Origin: Pedobacter sp. PACM 27299
GTDB taxonomy: Bacteria; Bacteroidota; Bacteroidia; Sphingobacteriales; Sphingobacteriaceae
Reading direction: 5' to 3'
Assembly: GCF_001412655.1 (NCBI RefSeq)
Contig: NZ_CP012996.1
Span: 5,270,001 to 5,334,000 of the forward strand
DNA length: 64,000 bases
This document shows, one piece after another, positions 55,089 to 63,518 of this stretch. Both the position numbers and the translations under genes were made by a program. Below the pieces are notes generated by a model. The model saw nothing but the letters and a program-made list of their open reading frames with translations, made no database searches and was not told the DNA's origin. Positions within the stretch are counted from its first letter, which is position 1; every line of letters starts with the position of its first letter.

Positions 55089-55123
55089 CAAAGCTAGAAA
55101 AACCAGGGCGATATTTCTGCAAA
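55089..55123 (-). promoter_or_regulatory. Candidate pepD promoter
   Basis: On the minus strand TAGCTTTG (55096-55089) fully matches TAnnTTTG. A TTTG lies 23 bases upstream (55123-55120), at the long end of known spacing. The implied leader is about 16 bases. Confidence 0.5.
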
Positions 55124-55153
55124 GGAAGGCAATGAAAAGTAAAGACAAAAAAA

Positions 55154-55191
55154 AAGACCGCACCGGCGTGTGAAACAACCGGCGCAGCCTT
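55154..55191 (-). terminator. Intrinsic terminator of the susCD operon
   Basis: AAGACCGCACCGG and CCGGCGCAGCCTT pair over 13 bases with a few G-U pairs on the minus strand, followed there by a run of T residues (TTTTTTTGTC). It lies 27 bases past the SusD stop. Confidence 0.82.
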
Positions 55192-55217
55192 CAGATATTA
55201 AACAAGGTTTGTTTACG

Positions 55218-57101
55218 TTAATAGCCTGGGTTTTGTACCAGGAAGGTATTCTTATTTACTTCATCCCTGCTGAAAGGTCTGAAATAAATTTTATCCAGCC
55301 ATACTCGGTTTTCCTGAGCCGTCTCTGTGGTTGGCGTATAGGTATAATCGTAAATGGTAGGATCGTAACGGTACAGGTTCAGCATGGTTTTACCCGGTTT
55401 AAATTTACCGGAAACCTTGATATAGGTGGTTTTTCTACCCAGTGTTGTCTTTCCGATCATCCAGCGGCGTGCATCATGGTAACGCTGTTCTTCATATACC
55501 ATCTCAATTCTACGCTCATGACGATAAACTTCTTTTAGTCCTTCTTTATCGGTTGCTGTAACTGCAGGCATTCCGGCTCTGAAACGTATTTTATTCAACC
55601 AGCTGGTGGCTTCTCCCAATTGATCCAGTTCTATACTTGCTTCAATATAGTTCATCACCGCCTCTGTGTATCTAAAGAATGGCCAAGGGATAAACTGAGG
55701 ATTAGAAGCTTCAACAATATTAGGATCCGGATCGGTGAATTTCTGAGTATAGTAACCAGTCCAGCTGCCATTCCAGCTTTCAATAGGGCCTGAACGCGTA
55801 TCTAAGCCTTTGTAAGTGGTTAATTTTCCATCTATCATTAAATCATATTCACCGGTTTGAATTTGATTGGCAGGGTCTACGCCCCCCACTACCTTATCTC
55901 TTGGTTTCCAGCCTGCGCCATCATAGAGTATAGTGGCATAAAAACGCGGATCCCGATTTTCGTAAGGGTTCTGTTTTTGCGCTGGATTTGACCAGCTGAA
56001 CTTCGTCCCATCATTCATTTCATAATCATCCACTAACAGCCCTATTGGTGTATTTCCTGCCCAGTTTCGATAGCCGTTCGGACCATTTGCTCTGCCAAAA
56101 CGCATGTCAGAACGGTCGATAAAATACCTGCCCAGGATAAGTTCTGAAGCCGCAGCAGCATCCATTCCTGGAGCTTTACTGCCGCCGCCCATGGCCAGAC
56201 TTTTATAATTCAGGCGACCTGCTGCAGCTGATACCGGAGCTGAAAGGTCTAATTTATAACCTGTACCTAAATCCATCACTGCTTTTGCCGCATCCTTTGC
56301 CGCCTGCCATCGCTGCGTCTGGTTGTTGTCGTCGTAAGCCAATAATGGCAGGGCCTCTGCGAAACCTTGTGCACTGGCAATCTCTAAGGTTGATATTTTT
56401 GACTTGGTATGTAAGTCACTGGCAGCATACAGTAATACCCTTGATTTTAAAGCCAGCGCAGCAATGATGCTTCCTCTTCCTTTATCCATGGTTTTACCGA
56501 CAAACAATCGCTGTGCATCTTCACAATCCTTTACAATAAAATCGGTACATTCTTTATAAGTTGACCGTTTGATTCTAAAATCATCATTAAGGCCATACAC
56601 TTTAGTGATCAGTGGAACTCCGCCATAGTATCTCAGCAGCTGATGATAAAAATAGGCACGCAAAAAATGTGCTTCTCCCAACAGCTGATCTTTCAGATTC
56701 TGATCGGTTAAACCGTTATCTGAGCCAGACAATCTTTCAATGGTCATGTTACAGGCACGTATGCGGTTGTACATTTTGGCATAAGCCCAGGTATCATCTA
56801 CCCAACCCAATGTAGAGGGATTGATGGTACTGGCATTCACCAGGTCTATTCCACGGTTTGGATGCGTAAATAAAGATTCATCAGATACCGAGCTGAGCAT
56901 TTGTTCAGAAAATCCACCTACACTCAGGCCATTATAAATATCGGTTACGAAAGCCTGAGCCAGGGCACCGTCCTGCCAAACGAGGTCAGCGCGGATCTTA
57001 TCTGGTGGTTCGACTGTCAGCATATCTTTCTTGCAGCCTGAAGCCAGGACTGCCATTAATGCAATTGTAAGTATATATGTATTTCTGATTATTGATTTCA
57101 T
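55218..57101 (-). CDS. SusD/RagB family nutrient-binding lipoprotein
   Basis: A 627-residue outer-membrane lipoprotein (lipobox LASGC, Cys23) that would cap the SusC barrel and bind the imported substrate. SusD landmarks are the N-terminal TPR-like helices (AYAKMYNRIRACNMTIERL, LLGEAHFLRAYFYHQLLRYYGGVPLI near 140) and the C-terminal WLNKIRFRAGMPAV, YRHERRIEMVYEEQRYHDARRWMIG. It lies 33 bases downstream of the SusC gene. No glycoside hydrolase is seen nearby, so the substrate cannot be inferred. Confidence 0.95.
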   Translation of the reverse strand: MKSIIRNTYILTIALMAVLASGCKKDMLTVEPPDKIRADLVWQDGALAQAFVTDIYNGLSVGGFSEQMLSSVSDESLFTHPNRGIDLVNASTINPSTLGWVDDTWAYAKMYNRIRACNMTIERLSGSDNGLTDQNLKDQLLGEAHFLRAYFYHQLLRYYGGVPLITKVYGLNDDFRIKRSTYKECTDFIVKDCEDAQRLFVGKTMDKGRGSIIAALALKSRVLLYAASDLHTKSKISTLEIASAQGFAEALPLLAYDDNNQTQRWQAAKDAAKAVMDLGTGYKLDLSAPVSAAAGRLNYKSLAMGGGSKAPGMDAAAASELILGRYFIDRSDMRFGRANGPNGYRNWAGNTPIGLLVDDYEMNDGTKFSWSNPAQKQNPYENRDPRFYATILYDGAGWKPRDKVVGGVDPANQIQTGEYDLMIDGKLTTYKGLDTRSGPIESWNGSWTGYYTQKFTDPDPNIVEASNPQFIPWPFFRYTEAVMNYIEASIELDQLGEATSWLNKIRFRAGMPAVTATDKEGLKEVYRHERRIEMVYEEQRYHDARRWMIGKTTLGRKTTYIKVSGKFKPGKTMLNLYRYDPTIYDYTYTPTTETAQENRVWLDKIYFRPFSRDEVNKNTFLVQNPGY

Positions 57102-57134
57102 CGTTCTATATTTTTGTCTTCTGGGAAGATTCCA

Positions 57135-60100
57135 TTAAAAAGTAACTTTAACACCGGCGTTGATTACCCTAGCCTGAGGATAGTATTGAGAGCTGGAGTT
57201 GGTAGATTCCGGATCCCAGATTTTAATCTTATCTACTGTAAACAAGTTTAGTCCACTTATATAAAAGCGGAGTGCTTTTAAGCCGAGCGACTGGCTGTTT
57301 TTATCCGACAAAGAGTAACCTAGTTCCACATTTTTCAGGCGGACATAATTGTTGCTTCTGAACCAATAGGTATTTCTGGCCGCATTGTTCATATCGGTAT
57401 AATACGTCTTACCACGATTAGATAAACGCGGGTTTTCTGAACTCGGGTTATCTATCGTCCAGCGATTTTGATAAGACCATTCCAGGAAGTTTCCTATATC
57501 TCCAGACTCGGTTAAGCCAATAATCTGAACCCCGCCTGTGGCTCCTTGTACCAATACAGAAAGGTCGAAGTTTTTATACTGCAGGTTGAAATTCAGTCCG
57601 CCAGTAAAAGTTGGTGTACTGGTTTTGTCCATTCTCACCTGGTCATCTCCATTGATTTTCCCATCGCCATTGGTGTCTACGAATTTCATATCTCCAGGTA
57701 ATAGCGTTGGCGTAATGGCACTATAGTCGATTTTATTATTGTTGATTTCGTTCTGATCTCTGAACACCCCATCATAGCTATAAGCTAGTTCTGTCTTTGT
57801 TGGCCTGCCGGTAGAACGCTGCCATTCCGGAGCTCCGGGAGTTTCATCCCAGAATACGATTTTATTCTTCGCATATCCACCATTTACGCTGACACCGTAT
57901 CCCAGTTCACCTACCTGGTCATTATAGCTCAGCTTGAATTCAAAACCTCTATTGTCTACTTTCCCTAGGTTTACAGGAGGTAATTTGTCAAGGATTCCTG
58001 AGCTTTCAGGTACGGAGTTGCTTTTGCTGATCAGGATCTTTGTTCTTTTATTATAGAAATAGTCAAATTCAAAAGCCAGTCTATTGTTCAGGAAGGAAGC
58101 ATCTAAACCCACATTCAGGTTGTTGGCCACTTCCCATGTAAAGTCTGGATTGGGTACACTCGCTTCATATATTGTGGGTGTAAATTTATCATTGATGACA
58201 TAGTTAGAAAAGCCCATTGTGCTCAGGTATTGATATTCTGCCAGTGCATCGTTGTTATAGGCTTCTGCACCCATCTGTCCCCATGAACCTCTTAGTTTTA
58301 AGTTATTCACGAAGCTGACATTTTCTTTGAAGAAACGCTCTTCAGACATGCGCCATCCTACCGATACACCAGGGAAGAATCCGAAACGCTTATCCGGAGG
58401 GAAGATATAAGAACCGTCTACTCTCCAAAGGAATTCTGCCAGGTATTTCTCTTTATAGTTATAACCTACACGGCCGAAATAGCTCAAACGTGCTCTTTTG
58501 AACAAGTTATTAGGGGCCTCTGTTGGATTGCCCACCGTCTGCTCCTGATCACCGCCAGCCAGCAATTCCTCTAATGCTGTAGAAATAAAGTACCTTCTAG
58601 AGGCATTAAATCCATCATTATTTACCTTTTCACTGGTTACACCTGCCATTAAAGCAAAGGAATGTTCGCCTATTTTTTTGTCATAGTTTAACATGGAGGT
58701 CAGGTTCACAGCGAGTTGTCCACCCGCTGCTTCTGATAAGCTAGGATCTTTACGCTCCGAACTTACCGTCCCCACTAATACAGGAGTTACTCCATCTGCT
58801 TCGAAAGAGCGTTTATCCCATGAATACAGTGTCCATGGCTTTTGCCATCTTTTAGCACGCCCGGCAAACTTATCAATAGAGGCCATTCCAGTATATTTCA
58901 AACCTTCTACACCTGGAATTCTGATCTCTACTTTACCGGTAGATTGAAAATAATCTCTGGTATCTTTTAAATATCCGGTTTGATCTGTGGTGGTCACATA
59001 AGGGTTATAACCGAACTCAATTGCCGGTCCTGGCAGTCCATTTGGCCAGACTTCCATCTCATTTGGTCTTCCGCGCATCAGCATTCTGAAAATATCTCCA
59101 GCACCTACTGTTGAGGAATTTCTCAGCTCTTCTCTCGCGGTAATCCCCAATGAGGTGGTGATGTATTTATTCAAATTCGCCTCGAGGTTTACCCGCATAT
59201 CGTATTGTTTGTAGCCAGTCGCGGATTTTTTATAATAAGCATCCTGATCCAGGTAGCCCATAGAGATCAAATATTTGATATTCTCTGCTCCTCCGGTCAA
59301 TTGCAAATTATGTCTTTGCTGAGGCGACCATTTTTTAAGGGTGGTTTTAAACCAGTCAGTATTTGGGTAGCGCAGGGGATCAGATCCATCGCGAAAAGCT
59401 TGCATTTCTTCCGGACGATAAACGCCGGTAAATAGGGCGCCATCATCTGTTCTTACATATTGTCCTGTATTTTTTATGCCTTGCCATGCCGCATTCCACT
59501 GATTTACCGGGATATCAGAGAACACTTTCAGCTCGTTTAAGATCTCAGCGTACTGTGCTGAATTGGCCATTTTTGGTGTGCGTGTAGGTTGCTGTAAGCC
59601 ATAGGAATAGTCGTACGAGAACTGAGGTTTACCTGATTTACCTTGCTTGGTAGTCACTAAGATTACCCCGTTTGCTGCTCTGGAACCATAAATGGCGGCC
59701 GAAGCATCCTTTAAAACGGAAACACTTTCGATATCATTCGGGTTGATCCGCTCTAAACCTCCAGACCTATTTGGTACCCCGTCAATCACGATCAGGGCTT
59801 CATTATTTCCCAAGGAGTTGATTCCGCGGATTCGGATCGTAGAACCATCACGTCCCGGCTCACCGCCTGCCTGAACTGCCGTTACTCCTGGTAATCTTCC
59901 TGCCAGGGAATTCGAAAGGTTTGCGGTTGGCGATTTTGCCAGTTCTCCACCTTTTACAGAGCTAATTGCACCAGAAACGACTGCTTTCTTTTGTGTGCCA
60001 TAACCTACCACAACAATTTCAGACAGATCTTCTGCCTTTTCAGACATTTTCACATTGATCAATGTCTGGTTATTTACAGCGATTTCCTGGGTTACGTAGC

Positions 60101-60644
60101 CCATATAGGTAAATACAAGGGTTCCATTATCGGGAACTTTAATGCTGTACTTGCCATTAGCGTCGGTCATGGTTCCGATCGTGCCGCCTTTAAGCTTCAC
60201 ACTGACTCCTGGAACACCGCCTCCTGTGGCATCTGTAACCGTACCTTTCACGACCAGCTCTGCCCTGGCCGAACTTTCAGTGCGGATCACCACCAATTGA
60301 TTTTCCAAAGTTTGAAACTTCAATCCTGTGTCCTCTAAGAAGATTTTAAGCGCATCAAGCACGAGAATATCATGCTCTACCAAACTAATATTTTTATTTA
60401 AAGGCAGGTCGGCTTCGCTGTATAACAGTCGGAAATTCCCTTTCTTTTGGAGGATACTCAAAGCATCCTTTAACTTCACTTTTTTCAGGTCAAGATCAAC
60501 CTTGGTATATTGTGAATAAGTTGATGCCGATACTTGCAGACACAAGAGAAACGACAAAACAAAGCTCCAGTTTAACATCAATAGAATTTTTTTTCGGGAA
60601 AATCGGGCACATAGAACTTTATTGCACAGTTCTTTTTTTTTCAT
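57135..60644 (-). CDS. SusC/RagA family TonB-linked transporter with STN domain
   Basis: A 1,169-residue outer-membrane TonB-dependent transporter. After the signal (about 1-44) comes an STN secretin/TonB short N-terminal domain at about 50-110 (VKLKDALSILQKKGNFRLLYSE). Then a carboxypeptidase-like domain (about 130-210: VKGTVTDATGGGVPGVSVKLKG), a plug with VVVGYGTQKKAVVSGAISSV, and GRLPGVTAVQAGGEPGRDGS, and a large barrel ending in VINAGVKVTF. The STN domain indicates signalling to the FecR anti-sigma encoded just upstream, so it probably senses its own substrate. It is the first gene of the susCD operon; a -7 element and a palindrome lie upstream. Confidence 0.95.
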   Translation of the reverse strand: MKKKELCNKVLCARFSRKKILLMLNWSFVLSFLLCLQVSASTYSQYTKVDLDLKKVKLKDALSILQKKGNFRLLYSEADLPLNKNISLVEHDILVLDALKIFLEDTGLKFQTLENQLVVIRTESSARAELVVKGTVTDATGGGVPGVSVKLKGGTIGTMTDANGKYSIKVPDNGTLVFTYMGYVTQEIAVNNQTLINVKMSEKAEDLSEIVVVGYGTQKKAVVSGAISSVKGGELAKSPTANLSNSLAGRLPGVTAVQAGGEPGRDGSTIRIRGINSLGNNEALIVIDGVPNRSGGLERINPNDIESVSVLKDASAAIYGSRAANGVILVTTKQGKSGKPQFSYDYSYGLQQPTRTPKMANSAQYAEILNELKVFSDIPVNQWNAAWQGIKNTGQYVRTDDGALFTGVYRPEEMQAFRDGSDPLRYPNTDWFKTTLKKWSPQQRHNLQLTGGAENIKYLISMGYLDQDAYYKKSATGYKQYDMRVNLEANLNKYITTSLGITAREELRNSSTVGAGDIFRMLMRGRPNEMEVWPNGLPGPAIEFGYNPYVTTTDQTGYLKDTRDYFQSTGKVEIRIPGVEGLKYTGMASIDKFAGRAKRWQKPWTLYSWDKRSFEADGVTPVLVGTVSSERKDPSLSEAAGGQLAVNLTSMLNYDKKIGEHSFALMAGVTSEKVNNDGFNASRRYFISTALEELLAGGDQEQTVGNPTEAPNNLFKRARLSYFGRVGYNYKEKYLAEFLWRVDGSYIFPPDKRFGFFPGVSVGWRMSEERFFKENVSFVNNLKLRGSWGQMGAEAYNNDALAEYQYLSTMGFSNYVINDKFTPTIYEASVPNPDFTWEVANNLNVGLDASFLNNRLAFEFDYFYNKRTKILISKSNSVPESSGILDKLPPVNLGKVDNRGFEFKLSYNDQVGELGYGVSVNGGYAKNKIVFWDETPGAPEWQRSTGRPTKTELAYSYDGVFRDQNEINNNKIDYSAITPTLLPGDMKFVDTNGDGKINGDDQVRMDKTSTPTFTGGLNFNLQYKNFDLSVLVQGATGGVQIIGLTESGDIGNFLEWSYQNRWTIDNPSSENPRLSNRGKTYYTDMNNAARNTYWFRSNNYVRLKNVELGYSLSDKNSQSLGLKALRFYISGLNLFTVDKIKIWDPESTNSSSQYYPQARVINAGVKVTF

Positions 60645-60658
60645 AGATTTGTGAATTT

Positions 60659-60666
60659 CAAAGTTA
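60659..60666 (-). promoter_or_regulatory. Candidate -7 element for susC
   Basis: On the minus strand this reads TAACTTTG, a full TAnnTTTG match, 15 bases upstream of the start codon. I see no -33 TTTG; a palindrome sits there instead (60680-60695). Confidence 0.5.
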
Positions 60667-60679
60667 AAAATCTGATAAT

Positions 60680-60695
60680 GGTAGTTTTAACTACC
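60680..60695. promoter_or_regulatory. Palindrome at the -35 position of the susC promoter
   Basis: GGTAGTT and AACTACC are perfect 7-base arms around TT, centred about 35 bases upstream of the expected transcription start. It may be an ECF sigma -35 element or a repressor site. Confidence 0.45.
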
Positions 60696-60748
60696 GCTTG
60701 AAGGTTGGGAAAGGGGGAAAATGTTGGCGCATTTACTCCCTTTTTTTG

Positions 60749-61900
60749 TTAGTAAATAATTACGTCATCTGCTTTTAGTTTAAAGTGAAATGGTTTGATT
60801 AATTGCATGGCGGTTAAGGCCTCTTTAATATTTTCATTTTTCAGTACACCGGTAAAGCGGTAATCACTGGGAATGGTTTGTCCGAGTTCGATGTGTACAT
60901 TAAACCAGCGTTCTAAACGGGGTTTTAAATCTTCCAACGATTCATTCTGAAACACCAGTACATTGTCTTTCCAGGAAGTTTCTTCTATATATTCAGATCC
61001 GGCAATACGAAGCGGGACGATATGCTCCACCATCAGATCAAGAGTAGCAGCCTGTTCCTGATTTCCTTGCTGATTTACATTGTATTTTTTCTGTGTGCCG
61101 GTAGCAAACTTTTCAGAAGGTTTCAGGATGATCTTCTCTGCAGGCTTATCATTCATAGACAACTCTATTGAACCTCTTAATAAGGTCGCTTCTGTTCCCT
61201 TGTCTTTTTCATAAGCTTTCACATTGAATGCAGTACCCAATACTTTGACTGAAAGCTCCTGAGTATGTACAATGAAAGGTTTATTCTGCTGATGAGCAAC
61301 ATCGAAAAATGCCTCTCCAACCAAGTGTACAATTCGTTTGGTACGTTCAGCCAGATGGCTGTCGTAAGACAGACTGCTTTCCGCATTTAACCACACCAAC
61401 GTTCCGTCAGGCAGTAGAATCTTTTTACGGACCCCTTTTCCACAGGACACCTGCGTATCAAATTCTTTGGTATTGTTTTTTAAGTAAAAGAAGGAAGCCA
61501 TGGAGATGATAAAAATCCCGCATGCCACGCCAAGAAGGCGTGTATATTTCTGAAACCAGGAATTTAGTTTAGTTGGTATATCCTCGACAGCTGTTTGATT
61601 GATGCGTTCGACAGTAGCGTCGACGTTGGCCGAAGCGCTGTTCAGCGGCACTATTTTCGGCGTATTAAATGCCAGTTCTTCTCTGAATTTGAGTTCATGC
61701 GCCTGATAAAAAGCATTTAGCTCTTCTTCGCTCATGTCCTCAGCCAGCTGTTCTTGAGTCCAGATTTCAGAAACCACTTCGTCAAAATAAAGCGCATCGG
61801 GAAAGGAAGTCAGGAGTTCTTTCAACTCTTCCAATTCACGCGGCGTAGCCTCATTGGCCTTTTTACGGGCCAACAGTTCTATGATTCTGTTATTATCCAT
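60749..61900 (-). CDS. FecR-family anti-sigma factor
   Basis: A 383-residue inner-membrane protein. The cytoplasmic N-terminal part (about 1-120) would bind the sigma factor. One transmembrane segment follows near 125-142 (LLGVACGIFIISMASFFYL). The periplasmic FecR domain (about 150-260) has KKILLPDGTLVWLNAESSLSYD and VHLVGEAFFDVAHQQNKPFIV, and a C-terminal DUF4974 domain is at about 310-383 (LEDLKPRLERWFNVHIELG). It lies 142 bases after the ECF sigma gene on the same strand and just upstream of the STN-containing SusC. The three form a standard trans-envelope control circuit. Confidence 0.93.
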   Translation of the reverse strand: MDNNRIIELLARKKANEATPRELEELKELLTSFPDALYFDEVVSEIWTQEQLAEDMSEEELNAFYQAHELKFREELAFNTPKIVPLNSASANVDATVERINQTAVEDIPTKLNSWFQKYTRLLGVACGIFIISMASFFYLKNNTKEFDTQVSCGKGVRKKILLPDGTLVWLNAESSLSYDSHLAERTKRIVHLVGEAFFDVAHQQNKPFIVHTQELSVKVLGTAFNVKAYEKDKGTEATLLRGSIELSMNDKPAEKIILKPSEKFATGTQKKYNVNQQGNQEQAATLDLMVEHIVPLRIAGSEYIEETSWKDNVLVFQNESLEDLKPRLERWFNVHIELGQTIPSDYRFTGVLKNENIKEALTAMQLIKPFHFKLKADDVIIY

Positions 61901-62042
61901 AAGGATGGTTCGTTCTGAAGTTTATATTGGTTGTAGGTATAGGACAATATTTTTCAGAAAACTCCCTAGTCGATCAGCAAAAAAAAATAAAATAAATTAA
62001 AAAGGGCTCCCTTACGTAATTACAGCAGGATTAAATACATAG

Positions 62043-62609
62043 TCACAACAGGTTGACTTCCATGTGTAAAACCAGGGCCAGCTTTTTTAAGGCGGTCACC
62101 AAATGTGCATCTACAGTTTTTACCGAAATATTTAAGAGGCTAGCTGTTTCTTTATAACTGAGACCATCCTCTTTGATCAGTTTAAAAACCATTTTACACT
62201 TATCTGGCAGGGATTGCGTGGCTTGTTCCAATCTTTTCTTTAGTTCCCCATTGATGAGCAGTTGTTCCGGATTCAGGGAATCCAGTGCGACTTCTATTTC
62301 GATATCATCAATAGAAACCAGCTCATGACGGGAGTGCTTATTCAGTACGTTTAAAGAAAGGTTACGTGCAATGACGAGTGCATATACCTTCACATTCTCC
62401 AACTCTGGCAAGTTTTTTATATTTTTCCAGAGGGTAATCATGACGTCACTAGCTACTTCTTCCGATAGTTCTTTAGATTTCAACAAACAATAGCTGAAAC
62501 GGTATAAAACAGGAAACAAATATTTAAAAAATTGCTTGTAAGCACTTTCGCTATCATACAAAGCAATGTGACTAATCAGGTTATTTAAGTCGGATGAATG
62601 CTTGGACAT
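62043..62609 (-). CDS. ECF RNA polymerase sigma factor
   Basis: A 188-residue sigma-70 family ECF factor. Region 2 (about 20-90) contains FKYLFPVLYRFSYCLLKSKE and SDVMITLWKNIKNL. Region 4 (about 130-180) has LPDKCKMVFKLIKEDGLSYKETASLLN followed by VKTVDAHL, the helix-turn-helix for -35 recognition. Paired with the FecR gene downstream, it belongs to the FecI-like class that responds to SusC-type receptors. A textbook house-keeping promoter precedes it at 62631-62661. Confidence 0.95.
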   Translation of the reverse strand: MSKHSSDLNNLISHIALYDSESAYKQFFKYLFPVLYRFSYCLLKSKELSEEVASDVMITLWKNIKNLPELENVKVYALVIARNLSLNVLNKHSRHELVSIDDIEIEVALDSLNPEQLLINGELKKRLEQATQSLPDKCKMVFKLIKEDGLSYKETASLLNISVKTVDAHLVTALKKLALVLHMEVNLL

Positions 62610-62630
62610 TGTGGTTCGGTTTGATTATTT

Positions 62631-62661
62631 CAAATGTAACAATTTAACAATACCATCCAAA
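62631..62661 (-). promoter_or_regulatory. Consensus Bacteroidetes promoter for the ECF sigma gene
   Basis: On the minus strand TTTG (62661-62658), exactly 19 bases, then TACATTTG (62638-62631): a full match to TTTG-N19-TAnnTTTG. The start of transcription would be near 62625, about 15 bases before the ATG. Confidence 0.75.
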
Positions 62662-62758
62662 TCTTTCTATATTTACATAGAATAGAACTTTCTGAGTTTA
62701 AAACTGTTACTACTGGCGATCTATAGTGTTATTTGTACATTAACAACCCTATTACTAG

Positions 62759-63391
62759 ATGTATAAACAAGCGATTTTATTTTATAAAACAAGCTGGCCA
62801 GGATTGATACTGGTGATCATTTTCTGTTTATGCTTATTATTTGGCTTCTTCAAAGCTGCGGCTCCAAATCTTTTTTATGAAAAACAAAGTGGAACAATTG
62901 ACACCGCGAAGATTGGCATGGGATATTATCAAAATAACCACACGCTTTATTTAAAATTAAAGGAAATGCCGGCTGCTTTAAAACAAGACTATCCGATTTG
63001 GTGGTATGCACCGCACCCTAAAGCCAGCGACTTAAAATCCGGGACACTGCTCAGTTTTTACCGGAAGAAAGGAACAGACCGATTTTATGGAATAAGTACA
63101 GTTCAAAGGACGATTCAGCCCGCTTGGTTTGATATTTTAACCCGTTATTTCAATACCAGAACAACCTTGTTTCTGATGCTCGGTTCGCTGGTACTGGTAT
63201 CCGTATATCATTTCCAGGAGCTGATTAAAAACCGGTATTTATGGTTTCCCTATGCGCTGGGCATCTTCGTACTTTTGATTTTCTGGGGTTATTTAAATGT
63301 GATCATTTTCTTGATTGTGGCTGCTATCGTATTGAAATACATCCTAAAAAAAAGAAAAGACAAATTGAGTACTGAGCCGCTGCCTTTGTAA
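62759..63391 (+). CDS. Small membrane protein of unknown function
   Basis: A 210-residue integral membrane protein. The first membrane segment is at about 14-35 (LILVIIFCLCLLFGFF). A soluble domain of about 95 residues follows (GYYQNNHTLYLKLKEMPAAL, PIWWYAPHPKASDLKSGTLLSFY), then two or three membrane segments after residue 135 and a Lys-rich tail. The layout resembles proteins with an extracytoplasmic beta-rich domain between membrane helices. I do not recognise the family. The ABC transporter gene starts 128 bases downstream on the same strand, and the sigma gene is divergent. Confidence 0.7.
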   Translation: MYKQAILFYKTSWPGLILVIIFCLCLLFGFFKAAAPNLFYEKQSGTIDTAKIGMGYYQNNHTLYLKLKEMPAALKQDYPIWWYAPHPKASDLKSGTLLSFYRKKGTDRFYGISTVQRTIQPAWFDILTRYFNTRTTLFLMLGSLVLVSVYHFQELIKNRYLWFPYALGIFVLLIFWGYLNVIIFLIVAAIVLKYILKKRKDKLSTEPLPL

Positions 63392-63518
63392 GATTTCAGG
63401 AGTCTACTCTGCCTCCCCTCTTCATTCCAAATAATTACGTATAGCTACTTATTCCTATTGTAACAAGCACCTGAAAATCAAGTCAAAGTAAGCACATTCT
63501 TCAGAAAATTGCTTGTAT

